DNA of 64,000 nucleotides from assembly GCA_018907035.1 (NCBI GenBank), contig JACCIC010000028.1:570001-634000 (forward strand). Reading direction: 5' to 3'. Of this stretch, positions 49,917 through 62,049 are shown piece by piece (position 1 is the first letter of the stretch; every line of letters starts with the position of its first letter). Both the position numbers and the translations under genes were made by a program. The notes below the pieces were generated by a model, which was not told the origin of the DNA, searched no databases, and was given only the letters and a program-made list of their open reading frames with translations. This stretch comes from Sycobia sp. Sy_11 (taxonomy: Eukaryota > Arthropoda > Insecta > Hymenoptera > Epichrysomallidae).

Positions 49917-51658
49917 GTGTGTGGTTATATGCAATGACCTGTCAAATCAAGAAGAAAGTGCGTCTTATGTTTTATATTGTACATGGATATATTAGGACTG
50001 TGTGCTCGCCTCCATTAAAAGCTCAGTGTGTAAAGAGAAAGGGGCGAGGGGGTAAGAAAGCCAAGTACAGAGAAATTTGCAGAAATGTACACGTCTGTCA
50101 TACATGGAATATGTTTTCATTGTCTATGACCAACTAATATTTGTAATCCCCGTTCGATAAGTGAGTATTTCAATGAACAGTCATGCGCTATTTTACCAAA
50201 ATTCATTCGGTTTTGTCATTGATTAACTGAAAATACGAGTATAATCGTACCGGCTGATTCTACAATGATCAAAATTTGTCCTTCGACTTTAAGATGCGCG
50301 ATTTTTTACGGTTCCAATAATTTTCCACTTTATGGTCCAAGTGGTAAATTGACCTATCTGTACGTTTTCGAGATCGTCAGTCGTATTTATGGCTCCATTT
50401 CCGTATAAGGCCATTTTATAGCCGAGAGTAATCATTTCGGCAATTATCCGGATAAATAAAATATGTTTCACTAGATAACACAATGACTTTCATAAATCAT
50501 TATATATTCTAATCAGCTTTTTGTAAATATTTTCCAAATACATTCAATCGTTCGTCTCAGTTGGTAGTAAAATTACGATTTTGCGAAAATAATTTAAGGA
50601 TAAATCTCTCAAAGTTAATTAGTTATCGAAATTAAATGAACTACATAGTAATGTTTTATTGTCGAGGAATGATTGGAGATAAATAAGAATTTTTCCTTGA
50701 CAATGCAATTTATCTCGCAATTAGACCATTTTCTGAAGGCCTGGAAGCCTCGAAAAATTCACCTCCTGGGCCTCGAAACCGTAACTTTTTTCATTCAATC
50801 TCATAATAACTTTCGACGATTCCAACTTGCATTAGACCAATGTTTAAACGCATTTAATAAATATATTAATCGATAATAAATATGAATATTCAATAAAAAT
50901 TTAACATTAACAATTCAAACTGTAAATTTCAGTACACAAATATACACTATGTATTCAAAAATTTTATTATTCAAAATTGTTATTACTTACAGACTTTTTA
51001 CATTATTGAATTTATTCGAATCGATCTAATATATGCAAAAAAACTTGTCAATATACAGAAAATACATTAGAAAAGTATTCAGTTCCGTAAGAATATCGTA
51101 TCTAGGAAACCGTATCTAAGGAAATTTTCAGCGTTCTATAGGATTCACAGGTATAGAAAGCATATGTCTAGATATCAAAAATAAAGGTTAATTAATTCCA
51201 ATAAAATATCCAAGCTCCATGGTTGAAATATACTTCTTGGTATAATCTGAAGTACAACCGCATAATTATCGGATAGTAGAATTAATTCTTCAATGTACAC
51301 TCTAGCAATTACTTGTACGCGAATCATTTATCTTTCTAAAATTAAAGATTGATTTTAATCACAGATATATATATATATACGTGAATTAATCATGAATCCG
51401 AACTTTATTTCATTATTCAAAGCGAGGATGACACATGACGTCGCGCCCAGTGTAATTTTACTCCCGATTCATGTAAAGATTTTCTTCCATCGTTTACAAT
51501 TTTGTCAGAGTGTATAAACTGAATTATTCATAAATCACGCGGAATATTATATTTTAAATAGACATATAATCGTGAAATGCAGTATACCATGTTTATCCGA
51601 TTTTTTGTTTGTTTTTTTTTTTTAATTTAGAATAGAAATTTTGTGCAAACTAAAATTT

Positions 51659-51696
51659 ACCTGTATCAATATCATATATATGAAATTGATACAGGT
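51659..51696. repeat. 38-bp palindrome with one mismatched pair
   Basis: Outer arms ACCTGTATCAAT (51659-51670) and ATTGATACAGGT (51685-51696) are exact reverse complements. The inner TCATATATATGA (51672-51683) is itself palindromic, leaving a single A-A mismatch pair (51671/51684). It lies in otherwise plain AT-rich DNA. Confidence 0.85.
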
Positions 51697-52242
51697 GCAT
51701 ATAGATACTTTATGTATTTTTTCCCTTTTTACATTTTTTCAATAATCAGAATCACTAATCTAAATCTCCGTTAGTGTAACTAAAACCGATTGAAAATAAA
51801 ACTGAAAACAAACAAAAAAAAAAAAAACCAACAAATCTCGTATGCGATTAAATTTATGCAGATCGTTTATTTCCCAGAATATCTTTAATTGCAATCTTTC
51901 TGGCTTTTCACGTATATCATACCGAGCGGATCGAAGAAGGCCAAAACGAGAAGCAGGTGAGTCGCGCCCGCATTAGCGTCGATCGTCGGGACGAGAGGAA
52001 GATGGCCAGCCGCATCCGATTTCGAGACACTCGGGCTGCGCCACTGCGTGGCGCGGCATCCTTTGCCCTCGAATCCCGCGTAAACCGAATGGAGATCGTG
52101 GGGCTCGCCGGCGCGAAATCCATGGGTCGAGGAAATCCTCCCCTCGACCGGGGTTAAGCCACGCGGCCTACCATGTTTCGCTTATAAGCGTGTCCTATTA
52201 TTTATCCTTTCGATAAAGCAACTTTTTCTCGCTCTCATTCTT

Positions 52243-52268
52243 CCCCACCCCCGCCGCCCGCCCACCCC
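52243..52268 (-). other. G-quadruplex motif
   Basis: Five C-runs of 3-5 bases on the plus strand have loops of 1-4 bases. They are followed directly by a (CT)n tract, so a quadruplex-prone and a triplex-prone sequence are adjacent. Confidence 0.65.
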
Positions 52269-52291
52269 TCTCTCTCTCTCTCTCTCTCTCG
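52269..52291. repeat. (CT)11 microsatellite
   Basis: Directly follows the G4 motif at 52243-52268. Confidence 0.95.
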
Positions 52292-52490
52292 TATCATTCA
52301 TCATTGTCAAAGGATCTTCACGTATGTATGGTGCGAGGGTTTTTTTTTGCTTTTCATACTTTCTTATAGTTCAAATATTGCCTTAAATTTCAACATTCTA
52401 TTTGAAGGTAAACTTTGCTTTTGATTATTGCAATTCAAAACTCTATCACTTGTTGTATTATTAGTTCAGAAAATCTTAACTGACCTAGGA

Positions 52491-52492
<2 letters not shown>

Positions 52493-52534
<42 letters not shown>
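52493..52534. repeat. (TA)20 microsatellite
   Basis: Uninterrupted; (TA)8 also at 52632-52647. Confidence 0.95.
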
Positions 52535-52536
<2 letters not shown>

Positions 52537-52923
52537 TGCCGTATATTACTGCTCTACTTTTTGGAGGCACGGTTCAAATTACTCTCCACGCCGCATATAT
52601 GGATATTAAAGCGTTTCGTGATTGTGTCTTATATATATATATATATACCATGCCATATAGACGTGATTGCTCAGACACGTATCCCGTATATATCCAGTTA
52701 GTTTTCCGGCTAATCAGCGATATAAAGGAGCTGGACGGTAGACTGGCTCGTTGGAAACAAGCCGAATAACACATTTGTTGCGCGGAATCGGTTACATTTC
52801 TCCGCGCGCGGGCGCGCGTTAGGAAATGCAATTTTCTTTCGCCTTGTTATGTTGTTTGAGGCAGATTCGTTTGGTCCTAATCAGAGTGAGTTACTTGAAT
52901 CGGTACTCGATAACTTAATATAT

Positions 52924-52927
52924 TATA

Positions 52928-52972
<45 letters not shown>
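52924..52972. repeat. (TA)n microsatellite
   Basis: One G interruption. Last TA tract before a 3-kb AT-rich block that has none. Confidence 0.95.
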
Positions 52973-52974
<2 letters not shown>

Positions 52975-55790
52975 CTTTATTTCAATTATTTCAATTATTT
53001 TATTACTCTGTCTTGAATAAAATCAGATTTTATTATAGACGTTGCATTGTTTTCTTTCTATATAAAATTCATAAATGCAATTTAAAAAAAGAACCAAAAA
53101 AAAAACAAACTTAGTTATCGAGATTCTATAAAAATCTCAAGTAGTATCTACAGCTACATTACCTAATTCTTAATATGTGTGCATATAATGTTAATAAAAT
53201 TCTGACAGGTATCAGAATCTATATCGGCAATAGCCCACTGATATAAGAGGTGCACTTAACATTTTAAAAGTATTATTCTAACTCCTGATATAATTAATAT
53301 ATAATATTGCTAATATTATTTACTATTTTCCGAGCGTAAATATGACAATAATATGAATAAAATATGCGAAATACCTACATAAAATTAGTCGATACGAGAT
53401 ATTTATATTTACTTTATATTATATTCCTAACTCGTTAAAATGTCAAGAATATTTGTTTTTTGCCAGTTTTACACATATTATATAATATCGTGTAAAGCAA
53501 CGATGGGTTATTAATAATTACATCTGTGGCTCGACACGAATCACTCTTAATATAAGTACTTGTTTAATTATTTAAATTAAATAATAATAAATTAAATGAC
53601 AAGAAATGAACCGCGAGTAATTGATTAGTTTTATTAACAGACATAAAACAATTAAAAATTAGAAGAAAAGCCGAAACGGTATTATAAATAAATTAATTGA
53701 ATGAAGTAAAAAGAATTAAGCTAATTTAAATTCTACAAGAAGAAAATTATATGTTTAGATAGAAAAAATTGATGAATCGCGTTTTATCGGCTTATAAGCT
53801 GAGCGAGCATCTAAATTGTTGAAAAAAGCATCAATCATGTTTTCATTCTTTCCTGTTTTCGAAAAGAAAAATAAATAATTATACACATATGAGATATTAC
53901 AGATCGAAATCGATTAAATAATTATTCCAAATATCATTATTTATTTAAAATACGAATAACTGGATCACTGTTGAGAAATGGTTCAACAAAGTTATTGAAC
54001 TCAATTTCTTCGGTGCTGAATATTTTTTAATACTGCAGTGACTGTGTAAATAATAAAAATGTATTGTAAAGAAATTAAAAAGAAAAATTAAAGTAAAACT
54101 AAATTAAAAGAAAATTTACAAAATTGAGTAAACAACATTATGTTTCAATATTTTTTTGCAAATTTACATATCTAACTATCAATCTATCTATTGCAAATCT
54201 CCATTAAAAACCTATCTACTATTTTAATCGAATTTCTTTCTTGATTTTTCTTTGTTTTATTTATCGTTGTAAAATATAAAAAATTTCAAACTACAATTTT
54301 GAAATTTTCTATACCTTTGTGTTGAATATTTTATGCGTATTTCTCAAATAATTGAATACTCAATTTTTATCTGTTACATAATTTATTTGTGCATATTTTA
54401 ATATCAGTTATTGAGAAGTCATACTTTGGAAATTATATTAGATTAGGAAATTGAACTAAGACCGTAAATAAAATATTTATACATTTTAGTCAGGTTGAAA
54501 GAAATGAAAAAAAAAATTAGTTTTATCAAATCAACGGATTACATGTAATTCTAATATTGGAAGTTTTATTATTAAAACAGTTTTAAAAAAAAATTATTTA
54601 TTACGTAAACTGAAAATTCTATTTAATCATTGATCTAAATTAATAATGTAACAAAGGAAATTGCTTGACTAATGATATAAACAACCAGAGCGTATAATTC
54701 GATACACAATTAATATTTTATAATCGTACTATGTATGTAACGTTTTAAAATTGATGCAGATAAATTATTCAATTCAAATAATAAATTTGAAATGTACATC
54801 TGACACTTCATAGTACTCTGGTTTTCAATAATGCAAATTAAAATTTGAATAATTCTTTCGCCAAGCAAAATCTGTCTATCCAATCTCATGGAAGTTTACG
54901 ATTGTCGAAAAATTGACTAGGAGAACAATTAGAAGTTATATTGTCTTCTTTAAAATATATGTAATATAAACTGAAAGATTAGGTAAATTAAATTTTTTCT
55001 TTGAATCGCATTCAATTTATCTTCTGCTTCGATAAAAATCCGAATAAAATAATCTCGCGCATATCATATATTAACTTATAAAAATTATTCAATAAACGAA
55101 AAATAACGTAAAACTATATCGATGACCTTAAAAAATATGCGACGTGCGCTCTTGCCGGTTGAAATTGAAAATTTAATTTAAGCCACTGATTTAGTGACGA
55201 AATGAACATCATAAAAATAGTTATCTGTAGGCTAAATGAATTTTTATAGATATAGGGTTCGAAGAAATATAAAATAAAAATCTCATATAAAAAGGGGGAG
55301 TTTGAAATATGATAGAATTCAAATTTTACGAATAGAATTTTATACGAGAGATATAATAATTTAATACCGCTAAAAATTTGTTCAAAGATTAATGATTTAT
55401 CTAGAAAAAAATTTTATATTACATTCAAAAACAAAACGAGGATTACGCGTTAATCGAAAAAATGGTGTCACTTTTTGTACTGTAACGAATACAATGCGCT
55501 ATGTGGAAATCACAAAACCAATACTTCAATAAAGGAATTTATTCCCCTTCTTCGGAGGGGCGAGAGCATCAAATATTTCAAGCAAAAAAAAAGGAAATAT
55601 TACTTTGTAAAACTATACCGTCCTAATCTTGGAAATTCGTAAAAGATTCACATGCGACGAGCGACTTTTACAAATTTCTCGGATGAAGTTTTAAACGAGC
55701 GCTGAATAATTCGCATTAACCCGCTGAATCCTCAATGGAACAATAATTGAAATTCCATATAATTACGCCTGTGAATAATCAATGTAGACG
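52975..55790. other. Gene-free, repeat-poor AT-rich block
   Basis: Nearly 3 kb of strongly AT-rich DNA with no microsatellite, no long open frame and no recognised element. Confidence 0.65.
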
Positions 55791-55916
55791 AGGTACGTTG
55801 AGCTAATTGAAACCCGGGAAGGCGGCGAAAAACTTTCGAAACATGGAAGTGAATTTCTTCGACAGCCGATATATATATATTCTCGTATTGTTGTAGGAGC
55901 TGCAGCGTGTCGTGAG

Positions 55917-55919
<3 letters not shown>

Positions 55920-55961
<42 letters not shown>
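55920..55961. repeat. (AG)21 microsatellite
   Basis: Uninterrupted. Confidence 0.95.
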
Positions 55962-55963
<2 letters not shown>

Positions 55964-56067
55964 GCATCAGAAACTGCACGCGGCGAGACACAGGATGCGC
56001 ACGGCCGGGATCTATTTCGGGATTTTTCAGAATGCGCCGGAGCGAACTCTCGTCTGGTTTATGTATA

Positions 56068-56069
56068 TG

Positions 56070-56135
<66 letters not shown>
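56068..56135. repeat. Compound (TA)n(GT)27 microsatellite
   Basis: Short TA run passing into about 54 bp of GT; a small (TA)10 follows at 56322-56342. Confidence 0.95.
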
Positions 56136-56136
<1 letters not shown>

Positions 56137-56479
56137 TTCACGTGCGTGTGTGTGCGCTCGCGCGCACGTGCACGCGAGCTTGTGTATATATACGTGGGCA
56201 CAGGACGGCGGGGAATTCCTGGGGATTCGAGTAACGTCCCGAGGCTCATCTTCCTCCTTCGGGCTCCCTCTCCGCGTTTGCCTATATTCCGCGCAACTTT
56301 CTCGACTGTCTCCGCATACTCGTATATATATATATATATATACCCTGTCCCGCCGCTCCAGACTGCGACTCCTCGTTTTAAGTATTATAGTCGGGTCGCG
56401 CGCGCCTTTCGCAGAGTTCGGCCGAAGTTTATTTTTACAATGCAGCCGCTCGATGGCTGGTTATAAACTTTAATCGAGC

Positions 56480-59180
56480 ATCTTCGCCTCGCCCGGGCGC
56501 CACAATGGAAATTTCCTTGATTATTCAGTGTGTATGGAGAGGCGAGCGACGTTGAAGAATCGCGGGTCTAAACTTTTTATAGTATATATAGGGTCTTTTC
56601 TGATTCTGCTGTACTGCCTCTCTTGTTGTTTTTCTTTTCTTTTCTTTTTTTTTTCCTTACACGGATAAGAAATCCATATAGGCAGAGTCTGAATATTTCT
56701 CGGAATAAGATAGATTTCTGATTGCCAACCGTAAGTATGCTGTAAATGATTTGATTTTTGTTTTATTAATTTTGTTAATATTATATAGATATTGTGTATT
56801 TGATACAACGAGAATATTTATGTTATGCTTGACCAATTATTCAAGAAAGGAAATTAATAGATAAACCTTGCGATGAATTTGTAAATGAAAACAATGAATT
56901 TGAAGTTATTGATCCAGTTAGCTGTTATGTTATGGGTGTTCTTGAGAGAAATGTAGAAACAATGTAAAATGTTTTCTTTGTTAATGTAAAATGTTCGTCT
57001 TAAAAAAGGAGGAGCAATAAATAATATATACGAAACATGGGCTGACCAAATTTTGTATCGATATTATGTCTGTCAATTATTTCGACATAATTTACATCCT
57101 GGACCAATAATTTCAACTTCATTATTCGTTTTCAATAGCTTCAGATATGTCAGAATAATGTTAAACGAAGATTTTAAATTTGAGTCGGGCAAAATGTTTT
57201 TAAGTTATAAATGCTATATTAAGATCCATTTAATCATTGCCGAATTGAAGTTAATGTTACAGTGATAAATGACCGAGCTGATAATTAAAGTTGCAGTGCT
57301 GTAACGCCTTAATGTTTAGACTGTCGTATACCGTCTGTAATTAATCAATTACATCGAAATTGAATGCACAATTAATGTTTTCCTCCCACATTGCAGTCTT
57401 ACGATCCACCTCGAATAGTTTTATTTCATTACTACACTTCAATATGCAACGGGGCTTTTTCAATTCTCATTCAAATTGAACGAACGCAATTTTCGCCAGT
57501 TAAATATTTCGTCGGCTTTGCCCTCCCAGCCAACGCTCAATCCATCGACAAATTATGGAACTGACATACGGCGATAAAACGGTTCAACTCGCGTTCGATT
57601 AGCGCAACGAACGGGCGCGTAAATCGAGAGCCCTCTACCCGACCGGCGAAGTGGCCAAGTGAAACGGCGAGCCGAGAAACGCCTGGGCCACTTATTACTC
57701 TTGGCCGTTTCCGATGCAAATAGGAGCGCGCCGCTCTGGATCGGTTTGCGACGCTGAGAAAGTGGAGCCGGTCAGAGGGGCGGGGCGGTCAGTCGTTGCG
57801 GGGATCATTGATCGGGCCAGTGTGCCAACGGACGGACAGCGGAAAAGGCGCGCATCCCCAGCGTTCGACGATTTCACGCGAGCGTATTAATTGTCAAACG
57901 CTTGTCGTCCAGTTATGGATTCACGGAGATTTCAAAATGTACGCCGGCCACGACGATACGTGGCGTCGAATTGCAAGATACTCGTACTGAAGGATAACGA
58001 CAGAGCATCATTGCTTCTCGATGATTCCTTTGCTTTTTCTTCGTCTGTAAAACCGTAGGTGATCGATTTGTCCAAAAATTGCCAGACGAAAGCGTGCAAT
58101 AAACCAATTACACCGGCACAAAGTGTCTGCTTATCAATGATTTTCTTTCATTAACAGTCGTCGTATAGCTCCTCCTTTTTTGCCGGCCACGGTCGTCCTT
58201 GTTTATATCGATTATGTACACTAGTCGTGAAATTCACATACCATTCAACTCAGGATCGTAATCAGACTCACTGCCAATTCGCCTATAAACCAACTCGTAT
58301 CACCTAAGAGGTGTCCAAGTATCTGAAATAATACAAAAAAAAAAGGATAAAACAAATGGTATCTATAAAAGATCGTCATATTTTATTTCCCTGACTGTAG
58401 TCTTTCTCGATATAATTTAACTAATAAATTACTTTGGCTAGCTCTATCAATAATGTCTCTATCTATAATCTGTACGCACGCCGTAGTGCTAAATCATGCG
58501 AGCGTTCTCGCAATATTGTGCTTCTTAATTGAGCGTTTCATCGGGCGCAAAGCGCCAAACCTCCCTGCCTGACAGGGCGAGGCAGAATAGCTCTCGAGCA
58601 GTTTGAGTATCCATATGACTTGACTAAATACTTCTTTCATACCTGTAAAGTAAAATACCGAAAATATAATAAACTTTGTGTTATATCGTAGGTTCGATTT
58701 ACCGTTGAATAGACTCTTCACTATTAAATTCATAAAGTTCACATAATAATTGCCTGCTTTCGCAAAGTTATACCCGAAATTGGCTTCTGAATAATCGATG
58801 CTGCAATTGCAATATATCGGGTCCCAACGCGGGATAATTTAAACTATGTCGGTGATCAGTCTAGGTAAAAGCATATTTATTAAGATTTGTGAGATTAACC
58901 GCATCTCCTTGCTGCGTTCTGTCTTTTAGTTGTACTATCTAAGCGTTATCAAATATAGCAAAATCTTGTTTTTTTTTTCTTTTATATCATACTAAAAAAG
59001 TGACGAGTCGAGATAATGTTATGCCGTGTTATGCATTGTCACAGATTTTAAAAAAATTCCAGCTTGCTGTATAATTGCAGATAATGTTCACGTATTGACA
59101 TGTTCTCTTGTAAAATACGGCAGAGGATTCTATAAATTGCTTTTTATAAATAAATAAATCAATAACTAAGTAAATAGTCA
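56480..59180. other. Gene-free stretch with a GC-balanced core
   Basis: AT-rich ends around a low-repeat, GC-balanced core at about 57480-58020. Homeodomain-like TAATTAATCAATTA lies at 57338-57351 with CAATTAATG at 57369. No exon recognised. Confidence 0.5.
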
Positions 59181-59182
59181 TA

Positions 59183-59185
<3 letters not shown>

Positions 59186-59218
<33 letters not shown>
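59186..59218. repeat. (TA)16 microsatellite
   Basis: Uninterrupted. Confidence 0.95.
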
Positions 59219-59225
<7 letters not shown>

Positions 59226-59514
59226 ACATATTCAAGATCCTCACTAGAGGGCATCCATAATAGAGTTGGGGGTGTCCTAATAACCCCGCGACACTCCCCA
59301 ATGTTGCGCTCCAGCAAATCACTTTATCGACAGGCAAAGTGCTGAGCCTCCCGTCGCGCTTATTGTCATTAGATGGGCGAAGGATTAAAAAAAACAGTTA
59401 CCAGTTCACAATTTCTAAGCAGCTGCTAGCAAGTAACGTCAGTGCTCGGCACACGTATATATGGACTCAATTTTATACACGCGCAACCTTGTCGTTTTAT
59501 ACGTCTCCTCCCTC

Positions 59515-59517
<3 letters not shown>

Positions 59518-59612
<95 letters not shown>

Positions 59613-59638
59613 AGAGAGAGAGATAGCGAGAGTGAGAG
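59518..59638. repeat. Compound (TA)25(GA)n microsatellite
   Basis: (TA)25 to 59567 passes directly into (GA)n to 59609, then imperfect GA-rich sequence. The longest compound dinucleotide array here. Confidence 0.95.
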
Positions 59639-59883
59639 AGATACTGTCGCGCACGGCGCGGCCCGGCTGCAGTCTTCCAGCCCGTCGAGCGGTTACGGAC
59701 TCAAGGATCGGAGGGGCGAGGGGCGGAGGTGGGCGGATGGTGCATTATATTACCCCGGGCTGAAGAAGATATTCTTCCGCCATACGGCCCGCGGGATATA
59801 ATGGCGCAATAGCGGTAATCCGGAACGGCGAATATGCCAAAATTCTTCCTGCGGGAGGCCCGCGGGGAAAAGTAACGGCCGTA

Positions 59884-59910
59884 CCCCGACCCATCCCCAC
59901 CCCCGTCCCC
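59884..59910 (-). other. G-quadruplex motif
   Basis: Five C-runs (4, 3, 4, 5 and 4) on the plus strand have loops GA, AT, A and GT. It lies in a GC-rich, CpG-rich block (about 59640-59990). Confidence 0.65.
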
Positions 59911-59989
59911 GCAGTCGAGATTGCGCGAGCGGGACGCACGGTTGAAAATTTTTCCGCGGGACCGCCCGCGTTGCCGGCGCGCCTCGCTG

Positions 59990-61080
59990 GCTTTTATCTA
60001 TATTCTCGTGCTTGTCTATGTGTATATATATATACATATATATGTAAGTAATGGTCGGTAGCTGGAAAGATTTTTGAATACCTACACGCAAGTTTCTCCC
60101 AAACAATGAATATCTGTGTTTTTTTGTAAATTCTGCTTAACCAAAACATTGGCTTTAACGATGTCGATCAAGATCGTAGTTCTCATTCATTTAATGCGTT
60201 AATTGATAATGAATAGTTAAATCAATAACACGAAATCAATCGTTTATTCGTTAAATAAGTGCTTTTACACTGGATTCCCAGTACTTTGCTAAGAATTTAG
60301 AGCGTATTCTTCATGTTGAAATACATAAGTTCGGTTTTTGCAAACGCGCTCGGCATAATAATTATACTTTTTCCTTGAAACAAAAAAGAATGAAACGCTA
60401 TAATTTTTATGATGATATGAAACAACAATTAAGAATTTTACGCTTCGTTATTAATTTGAATGTGTTAATGTCGGCTATAAAATTCATATAAAAATTATTT
60501 CTGCCAGTCGTAAAACTCTACATTTTCGTTCATAAAGAAAATTTATTTTCCTTTGCTACGCAGCTGTACGCCGGTAGGCAAAGTATACCGCGCAAACTTT
60601 CTTACTGTAGTTTATTCCGATTATTTTATCAAAAAAAAAAAAAAAAATCCCCCTCCCTCCCCCTCGTATATTGCTAAGTAGCGCTACTGCATTTTTTTTT
60701 TTTTTGTTGCAAGGATATCCAAAGTTATTGCCGACCTGATTTGCATTATGCGATAAATTATTTTCAGTTTATATAATAAAAGGAAAGTAATAGTATCTAC
60801 GATGTTTATTTATGATTGCACTGAAGAAAACCTAGTTTGCGGGACTAAAGATGTATAATTCGAAAACGACTGTTTGCCACTCTTCTGTCGATCATCCTCG
60901 TATAATGTTATTATGTCCTTCTCGATTTTTCAACTATGTTGCTTCTTTTTTTTTTTTTTTTTTTTTATTATTATCATTGTAGAGAATCCCGCACGTGTTA
61001 AAACTTCCCCCGATACGCGGTTAAAACGACAATGCCGAATAAAACACGATCTGCGTAACTTCCTCTATACTTTGCAGTCG
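59990..61080. other. Gene-free AT-rich stretch
   Basis: Homopolymer A and T runs only. Confidence 0.6.
60946..60966. repeat. T21 homopolymer
   Basis: An A17 run lies 300 bp upstream at 60631-60647. Confidence 0.85.
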
Positions 61081-61147
61081 TCTATATAGATATATTCTCC
61101 TTCTTAGTTCCCGGCGCACACGTCGCGGAGGCCTCTTCACCGCGTTC

Positions 61148-61187
61148 AAGTGCAAAGTTTCAGAAAGCCCCACTCTTTCTTGCACTT
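61148..61187. other. Bulged hairpin
   Basis: Arms AAGTGCAA (61148-61155) and TTGCACTT (61180-61187) are exact complements. Inside, GAAAG (61163-61167) pairs with CTTTC (61175-61179) around loop CCCCACT, leaving a seven-base bulge on the left. No known miRNA is recognised. Confidence 0.4.
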
Positions 61188-61327
61188 AGATGCGCGCATA
61201 TGAATCACACAATATACACACACACACACATATAGGGGCTTGCATAAAAGAGCTGGCTAATGCACCGGTCAAACCGAGGCCTCTTCCATCTCTGATAGAT
61301 CTGTCCATTCCTCCCTCTCTTTTTCTC

Positions 61328-61383
61328 ACCCCCTCCCCCTCACTCTCTCACTCTCTCTCTCTCTCTCTCTCCCTCACTCTCTC
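61328..61383. repeat. (CT)n pyrimidine tract
   Basis: CT with CACT interruptions. Confidence 0.9.
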
Positions 61384-61718
61384 GCCGATCCAATTACTTT
61401 ACCTTAAGCCGAACGCGCAGCGCGCCGCATATAGCGAAGAGCCGCGCGAGCGCGCATCGATAGGCCAGGGCACAGGCGCGAAATTTCTAACGGCGCGGCG
61501 GATCTGTATAGAAAAGCTGCAGTCGAAAGCGGCGCGGCGGGCGGTGGATGGGAGGGGGGGGGAGGGGGTTCGGAGCTTGAAAGCTCGGCGAACGAGCCCG
61601 CACTCCCTGCCTCGCGCCGATGATGCCATATATCTGTGGGGAAAATCATCCGGAAACATCCGGAAGCGTTAACAGGCGCGCGAGGGGGCACGTGTCTATA
61701 CGTGTAACGTGTACGGTT

Positions 61719-61754
61719 ATGTGTGTGTGTGTGTGTGTTTGTATGTGTGTGTGT
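61719..61754. repeat. (TG)n microsatellite
   Basis: Two GT runs split by TTTGTATG. Confidence 0.9.
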
Positions 61755-61958
61755 CCGCGCGCGCATGTGTACGTGTGTGTATTCATATAAATATAATGCA
61801 TACCTTTGACGAGCACGCACGCGCGCGCTCGCGGCTTCAGTACGATTGAGCGGCCTGACGCGAACTATATATGTGGCTCGTAATATAATTAAATTTCGAG
61901 CTGCGTTCGCGGCGCAAGTTCGAGGTTTTGCTCATCCCCCCGGCTCTCCTCTCTTGCT

Positions 61959-62016
61959 CACTCTCTCTCTCTCACTCTCTCTCTCTCTCTCTCTCTCGCT
62001 CTTTCACTCACTCTCT
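61959..62016. repeat. (CT)n microsatellite
   Basis: CT with CAC and CG interruptions. Confidence 0.95.
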
Positions 62017-62049
62017 CGCGCACCGTGCACCCCAGGCGCGTGAAATAAA

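Larger units (their letters stand above)
49920..52480. other. Gene-free stretch with palindrome and G4 motif
   Basis: Low in microsatellites. A minus-strand frame at 50289-50489 has a codon-like look but no recognised domain. A GC-balanced segment at 51900-52180 has frames on both strands. Confidence 0.5.

Noticed and set aside
55912..56466. 184-codon frame across (AG)n and (GT)n
   Set aside because: The translation is ERER then CVCV, which is microsatellite and not protein.
58685..58705. tRNA B-box-like GGTTCGATTTACC
   Set aside because: No paired T-stem, no A-box and no acceptor stem around it. The GGTTCGAAATC at about 14369 fails for the same reasons.
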